Shown one piece after another: positions 58,905-64,000 of a stretch of DNA of 64,000 bases; the first letter of the stretch is position 1; each line of letters opens with the position of its first letter. Source of the stretch: Pseudomonas brassicacearum (GTDB taxonomy: Bacteria > Pseudomonadota > Gammaproteobacteria > Pseudomonadales > Pseudomonadaceae); assembly GCF_000585995.1 (NCBI RefSeq), contig NZ_CP007410.1, positions 2,383,430 through 2,447,429 of the forward strand. Direction: 5' to 3'. The notes under the pieces are model-generated. The model ran no database searches and was not told the DNA's origin. It saw only the letters and a program-made list of their open reading frames with translations. Made by a program: the position numbers and the translations under genes.

Positions 58905-59666
58905 TCAGTTCAGGGTGTCGACCTTGACCCGCAAAATCATGTCGTCGCGGCCCTGGGTTGAGTAGCTGCGGGTCAGGCCTTGTTTGTCGGCCTGATTCTG
59001 ACGATTCACGCCGGCCAGGGTGATCCATTCACCCAGGCGGCCACTGACGCTTGTGTCGGTACTCTGAACGTTCACTACATCGGGACGTTCCTGGCTCATG
59101 CGGTCACGATTGGTGCTGATACTCAGATGAACGGTCTCGCCGGTGACGCTGGCCGTGACATAAAAACCCTGGGTGACGTTGCGGTATTCGGTCTGGCTCT
59201 GCATGCGGCCGTAGCTGTCGGTCTGGTTGCTGGTGAAGGGCACGCTCTGGCCCACCTGGATCAATGCCGGCTGGCCTTCGCTGGCTTGCACCTGCTGCAC
59301 ACCGCCTTCACGGCTGGCGGTGCTGCGGTTGATGATGCGGGTCTGGCTGGGGGCGGCGCCGTTGATGGAGTAACCCTGGTCGCCCTGCAGGTTGTTTTCA
59401 TTGGTATCGACGGTGATCAGCAAGCGCTTGGGGGCGGTGTCCAATTGGGCGAGGAATTGCCGGAGTTCTTCGATTTTGCCGGGCTCGGCGTTGACGATCA
59501 GTTGGTTGCCGTAGGCGCTGACCTGGCCGTCCTTGCCAATGAAATTCTGCGCCACCGGCAGCAGGTCGGCGCTGGTACGGTAGTTCAGCGGCACAATCTC
59601 CGTGGCGGCCATGACCGACAGGCTGCAGCCAAGTAGCAGGGTGGCCAGGAAGGTGCGTAGAGGCAT
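58905..59666 (-). CDS. Exported protein with secretin N-terminal-like (NolW) domain
   Basis: 253 residues from the ATG at 59666 (GGAG about 8 bases upstream; an ATG two codons earlier is also possible). A signal peptide (LRTFLATLLLGCSLSVMAATE, split here as LRTFLATLLL and GCSLSVMA) precedes a short secretin N-domain at about 25-95 (PLNYRTSADLLPVAQNF, LIVNAEPGKIEELRQFLAQLD). The remaining 150 residues contain VGQSVPFTSNQ and ASVTGETVHLSIS, like the start of a secretin core, but no full secretin channel is present. It may be a periplasmic helper or a decayed secretin; the function is unknown. Confidence 0.8.
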   Translation of the reverse strand: MPLRTFLATLLLGCSLSVMAATEIVPLNYRTSADLLPVAQNFIGKDGQVSAYGNQLIVNAEPGKIEELRQFLAQLDTAPKRLLITVDTNENNLQGDQGYSINGAAPSQTRIINRSTASREGGVQQVQASEGQPALIQVGQSVPFTSNQTDSYGRMQSQTEYRNVTQGFYVTASVTGETVHLSISTNRDRMSQERPDVVNVQSTDTSVSGRLGEWITLAGVNRQNQADKQGLTRSYSTQGRDDMILRVKVDTLN

Positions 59667-59743
59667 GTCCATTTCTCCGCGAGACAAAGGCTTGATATTG
59701 CCAGTTTGTCGGCCCCGGGTGGGGTAAGTTGAATGGTAGACGG

Positions 59744-59780
59744 CAAAACGCCCCGGCATCGGGGATGGCGGGGCGTTTTG
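59744..59780 (-). terminator. Terminator downstream of the roxA-GNAT transcript
   Basis: CAAAACGCCCCG, loop, CGGGGCGTTTTG form a 12-base stem with T on both ends. It lies between the secretin-like gene and the REP element following the GNAT gene. Confidence 0.75.
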
Positions 59781-59799
59781 GGTGTTGTGTGATGCCCTT

Positions 59800-59889
59800 G
59801 TGGCGAGGGAGCTTGCTCCCGCTGGTCGCGAAGCGGCCCTAAAAAACAGGGCTGCTGCGCAGCCCAGCGGGAGCAAGCTCCCTCGCCAC
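59800..59889. repeat. REP-like pair, GTGGCGAGGGAGCTTGCTCCCGC family
   Basis: Same architecture as 32783-32875, with inner GCGAAGCGGCCC and GGGCTGCTGCGCAGCCC arms. Follows the GNAT stop on the minus strand. Confidence 0.9.
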
Positions 59890-59919
59890 AAAGGCCATCA
59901 TCTCTCTGGCAAGCGGGGT

Positions 59920-60345
59920 TCAGGCCGAATGCCGCACCATGTCCACATGGGGAATCCCGGCTTCCAGGAACTCCTCGCTGACCACTGCAAAACCCAGCCG
60001 CTCATAGAACGGCGTGGCATGCACCTGGGCGCTGAGCATCTGTTGCTTGAGCCCACGCTTCTCGGCTTCGGCGATCACCGCATGCATCAGCGCATCGCCG
60101 ACCTTCAGGCCACGCCAGTCCTTGAGGACCGAGACACGGCCGACATGGCCGTCGGTCAGCAGGCGAGCGGTGCCGATGGGAAAGTCGCCTTCAAACGCCA
60201 GGAAGTGCACGGCGCCTTGGTCATCGGCGTCCCATTCCAACTCGGGCGGCACGGATTGTTCGGCAATGAACACGGTCTCACGAATGCGCCGGATCTCGGC
60301 GTTATCCTTTTGCCAGTCTGCGACACGAACGTGGATTTTATTCAT
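59920..60345 (-). CDS. GNAT family N-acetyltransferase
   Basis: 141 residues. The acetyl-CoA motif region reads GRVSVLKDWRGLKVGDALMHAVI, and HATPFYERLGF is the C-terminal signature. The N terminus (IRETVFIAEQSVPPELEWD) resembles the ElaA/YjcF-type of small GNATs. Its start overlaps the 3' end of roxA by 8 bases, so it is likely co-expressed with the ribosomal hydroxylase; substrate unknown. Confidence 0.88.
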   Translation of the reverse strand: MNKIHVRVADWQKDNAEIRRIRETVFIAEQSVPPELEWDADDQGAVHFLAFEGDFPIGTARLLTDGHVGRVSVLKDWRGLKVGDALMHAVIAEAEKRGLKQQMLSAQVHATPFYERLGFAVVSEEFLEAGIPHVDMVRHSA

Positions 60346-61504
60346 CGGCGAACCCCAGGCTGCCTTGCTTGACCAGCTCGCAGATCAGGCTGCGACCATC
60401 TTCGTCGGCCAGCCACGGGCCGAGGTTTTCGCTGTGCAGGGCGTCGGCGGCGCAGATCATTTTCAGCAGTTCGCGCAGCTTGCCCGGCAGATAACGGCTC
60501 TGGCCGCTGGCGAACAGCAGCAGGTCGTCGTCGACTTCCGACCAGGCCAGGCGGGCGCTTGGGTTGCGGATGATCACCGCGCCTTGCTCCAGGCCGGCCA
60601 ACAGCTCGTCATCTTCCATTTCCGGACCTACCACCAGTTCCGGGTAACGCGGCTCGGTCATGAACTGGCCGAACCAGGTCAGCAGCAAGCGCTCGTCGCT
60701 CATGTGCTCGGCCAGCAGGCCCTTGAGACGGTCGAGGGCGTCGTGCTGGATCTGGTGCGGGTCGGCAACCGGGCGCGCGTCGGCGTCGGTGTAGCGTTCT
60801 TCGTCCGGCAGGAACTGGCTGAGGAAGTCGGTGAAGTGGGTCAGCACTTCGGCCGCGCTCGGTGCACGGAAGCCCACCGAGTAAGTCATGCAGTCATCCA
60901 CGGCGACGCCGCAGTGGGCCAGGCGCGGTGGCAGGTAAAGCATGTCGCCCGGTTCCAGGATCCACTCGTCGGTGGTCTCGAAGTCGGCGAGGATGCGCAG
61001 ATCGGCATGCTCGAGCAGCGGGCTCTGGGAGTCGCACATCTGGCCGATTTTCCAGTTGCGCTTGCCATGGCCCTGCAGCAGGAACACGTCATAGTTATCG
61101 AAATGCGGACCGACGCTGCCACCCGGAGCGGCGAAGCTGATCATCACATCGTCGATGCGCCAGCTTGGCAGGAAGCGGAAGTGTTCCAGCAGTTCGCCAA
61201 CCTCGGGTACGAACTGGTCGACGGCCTGCACCAGCAGGGTCCATTCGCGTTCCGGCAGTTTGCTGAATTCGTCTTCGGCGAACGGGCCGCGACGCATTTC
61301 CCAAGGGGTCTCGCCGTGCTCGATCACCAGGCGCGATTCGACTTCTTCTTCCAGCGCCAGGCCGGCCAGTTCATCGGCGTCGAGAGGGCTTTCGAAATCA
61401 GGGATCGCCTGACGGATCAGCAACGGTTTTTTCTGCCAGTAGTCGCGCAGGAACTCCCGTGCCGTGATGCCGCCGAGGAGTTGCAGAGGAATATCAGGAT
61501 TCAT
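60338..61504 (-). CDS. roxA: Ribosomal protein uL16 3-hydroxylase (JmjC-type cupin)
   Basis: 388 residues, close to E. coli YcfD/RoxA. This Fe(II)/2-oxoglutarate oxygenase hydroxylates an arginine of ribosomal protein uL16. The iron triad is H134-x-D136 (GPHFDNYDVFLLQ) and H197 (RLAHCGV), preceded by the typical VMISFAAPGGSVG strand; a C-terminal winged-helix part follows about residue 300. It lies 83 bases after purB and overlaps the GNAT gene. Confidence 0.92.
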   Translation of the reverse strand: MNPDIPLQLLGGITAREFLRDYWQKKPLLIRQAIPDFESPLDADELAGLALEEEVESRLVIEHGETPWEMRRGPFAEDEFSKLPEREWTLLVQAVDQFVPEVGELLEHFRFLPSWRIDDVMISFAAPGGSVGPHFDNYDVFLLQGHGKRNWKIGQMCDSQSPLLEHADLRILADFETTDEWILEPGDMLYLPPRLAHCGVAVDDCMTYSVGFRAPSAAEVLTHFTDFLSQFLPDEERYTDADARPVADPHQIQHDALDRLKGLLAEHMSDERLLLTWFGQFMTEPRYPELVVGPEMEDDELLAGLEQGAVIIRNPSARLAWSEVDDDLLLFASGQSRYLPGKLRELLKMICAADALHSENLGPWLADEDGRSLICELVKQGSLGFADE

Positions 61505-61542
61505 GTGTAACCTATTGAAAAAAATTACTTTTCAGACGCGAA

Positions 61543-61570
61543 TAAAAACGCCCGGCGCGGCCGGGCGTCT
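61543..61570 (-). terminator. Terminator of purB
   Basis: On the minus strand ACGCCCGGC, loop CGC, GCCGGGCGT followed by TTTTATT. 18 bases past the purB stop and ahead of roxA. Confidence 0.88.
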
Positions 61571-61587
61571 CAGGGCAAAACGGTGGA

Positions 61588-63045
<1,458 letters not shown>

Positions 63046-63075
63046 TTACGCGTAACGAGACACTATTTATTACTT

Positions 63076-63194
63076 GTGGCGAGGGAGCTTGCTCCCGCTG
63101 GGGCGCGAAGCGGCCCTGAATCCTGGCAATCCGTTGCATCAGCTGGACACAAGGGGCTGCGTTGCAGCCCAGCGGGAGCAAGCTCCTTCGCCAC
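63076..63194. repeat. REP-like pair, GTGGCGAGGGAGCTTGCTCCCGC family
   Basis: The two arms are as in 59800-59889, but the spacer is enlarged by about 30 bases. Between hflD and purB in a 257-base gap; otherwise nothing is recognised there apart from promoter-length sequence. Confidence 0.9.
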
Positions 63195-63215
63195 AAAAAA
63201 GCAGGTTGATGCGAC

Positions 63216-63839
63216 TTATTCGTTGCGCATCAACGGGTAAAGCTCTTTAAGCAATTTGCGCCGGCTGACCACCAACTGCCAGCGATGGCCGCCCAGTTGC
63301 CGCCACAGCCGTGCCGAGCGGATACCAGCCAGCAACAGGGCGCGGATCTTCGAGGCATTGCTCGGTTGCTGCAGGTTGCGCATGTCGCCATGCACCTGGA
63401 TGCGCTGGCGCAGGGTGCTCAGGGTGTCCTGGTACAGCGCGCCGCAAGCGGCAATAACGTTTTCGTGGGACGGGCCGAAGTGTTCGACCTGGGATTGGAT
63501 CTGCGGCAGGCGTTTGCCGATGGTTTCCAGCAGGTCGTCACGCTTGGCCAACTGACGCTCAAGGCCCAGCATCGACAGGGCGTAGCGCAGCGGTTCGCGT
63601 TGCAGGGCGCTGGGGTCGCGCTCCAGGGCGCCGACCAGCGCACGGTAGCCTTCGCGCAGGTTCAGGTCGTCGCCACCGTAGACCTCGAGGGTGTCCTTGG
63701 GGTCGCGAACCAGCAGGCTGCCCAGCATGCAGGCCAGGCCCGCTTCGGTGGCCTGGCCGGTCTTGGCGATCCGATCCACCAGCACGGCGGCGAGAAACAC
63801 GCCGCCCAATGCTGTCAGTTGCTCCTGGGTCGGGGTCAT
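63216..63839 (-). CDS. hflD: High-frequency lysogenisation protein HflD homologue
   Basis: 207 residues, the usual HflD length, all helical, beginning [28 protein letters not shown] and including [20 protein letters not shown]. In E. coli it is membrane-associated and interacts with phage lambda CII. Its ATG overlaps the mnmA stop (ATGA), the conserved mnmA-hflD coupling. Confidence 0.93.
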   Translation of the reverse strand: MTPTQEQLTALGGVFLAAVLVDRIAKTGQATEAGLACMLGSLLVRDPKDTLEVYGGDDLNLREGYRALVGALERDPSALQREPLRYALSMLGLERQLAKRDDLLETIGKRLPQIQSQVEHFGPSHENVIAACGALYQDTLSTLRQRIQVHGDMRNLQQPSNASKIRALLLAGIRSARLWRQLGGHRWQLVVSRRKLLKELYPLMRNE

Positions 63840-64000
63840 GCCTTGCTGCTCCAGGGTTCTGCGACTTCGATCACGCCGCCACCCAGGCAGATTTCGCCGT
63901 CATAGAACACCACGGACTGGCCGGGTGTGACCGCTCGCTGCGGATCATCGAAGATGGCTCGGTAGCCCGTGGCGGTTTTTTCCAGGGTGCACGGCTGGTC
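63836..64000 (-). CDS. mnmA: tRNA-specific 2-thiouridylase MnmA, C-terminal part
   Basis: The last 54 codons are visible; the gene continues past the right edge. The reading includes [19 protein letters not shown] and [10 protein letters not shown], the characteristic C-terminal barrel of MnmA. The enzyme inserts sulfur at the wobble uridine of tRNAs for Lys, Glu and Gln. It overlaps hflD by 4 bases. Confidence 0.93.
   Translation of the reverse strand, partial: DQPCTLEKTATGYRAIFDDPQRAVTPGQSVVFYDGEICLGGGVIEVAEPWSSKA

Overview
The window reads as chromosome of a fluorescent-group Pseudomonas. Pointers are the high GC content, the gene order mnmA-hflD-purB ... aceA-nuoA-N with a fused nuoCD, the many LysR, IclR and GlxA/AraC regulators, and two families of palindromic REP elements typical of this genus. 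There are no rRNA or tRNA genes, no insertion sequences and no CRISPR array. About 57 protein genes are supported, two of them cut by the window edges.

Layout. (1) 1-7711, minus strand: an aromatic-catabolism cluster. It has a VOC-fold dioxygenase (partial), an MhpA-like flavin hydroxylase, an IclR regulator, a fumarylacetoacetate-hydrolase-family enzyme, a carotenoid-oxygenase/lignostilbene-dioxygenase-family enzyme, an MFS transporter and an outer-membrane SphA/MetA-type channel. Together they look like uptake, alkene cleavage, ring hydroxylation, ring fission and hydrolysis of a phenylpropanoid- or stilbene-like compound. (2) 7892-21775: a quaternary-amine island. It has a GbcB-like reductase and GbcA-like Rieske oxygenase, a LysR and a TetR regulator, a divergent pyrroline-5-carboxylate reductase, an StcD/DgcA-like demethylase, an orphan betaine-binding protein, a cupin with the metal-ligand spacing of the DMSP lyase DddQ, an EamA exporter/importer, a dCache chemoreceptor and a GlxA-type AraC regulator. 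The best guess is proline-betaine (stachydrine) catabolism. (3) 21832-29402: small envelope proteins, a pirin, a second GlxA regulator, and two convergent winged-helix/STAND ATPase regulators, one of which is shortened. (4) 29772-38528: an arylesterase-like hydrolase, then LysR-DoxX-ABM-amidohydrolase-YcaC-like hydrolase, another LysR, a hemerythrin and an LhgO-like FAD oxidoreductase. (5) 38650-39315: a GNAT gene preceded by what looks like a complete transcription attenuator with a leaderless, Met-rich leader peptide. (6) 39447-54393: the complete complex I operon nuoA-N. (7) 55046-64000: an HBM chemoreceptor, aceA, a secretin-N-domain protein, GNAT, roxA, purB, hflD and the end of mnmA.

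The most interesting items are the betaine island with its DddQ-like cupin and shared regulatory palindromes, the attenuator upstream of the GNAT gene, and the operator-like palindromes (IclR, TetR, Fur-like, RpiR/RccR-like). Product names for nuo, aceA, purB, hflD, roxA and mnmA are firm. Substrates of the two catabolic clusters are inferences from family membership and neighbourhood.
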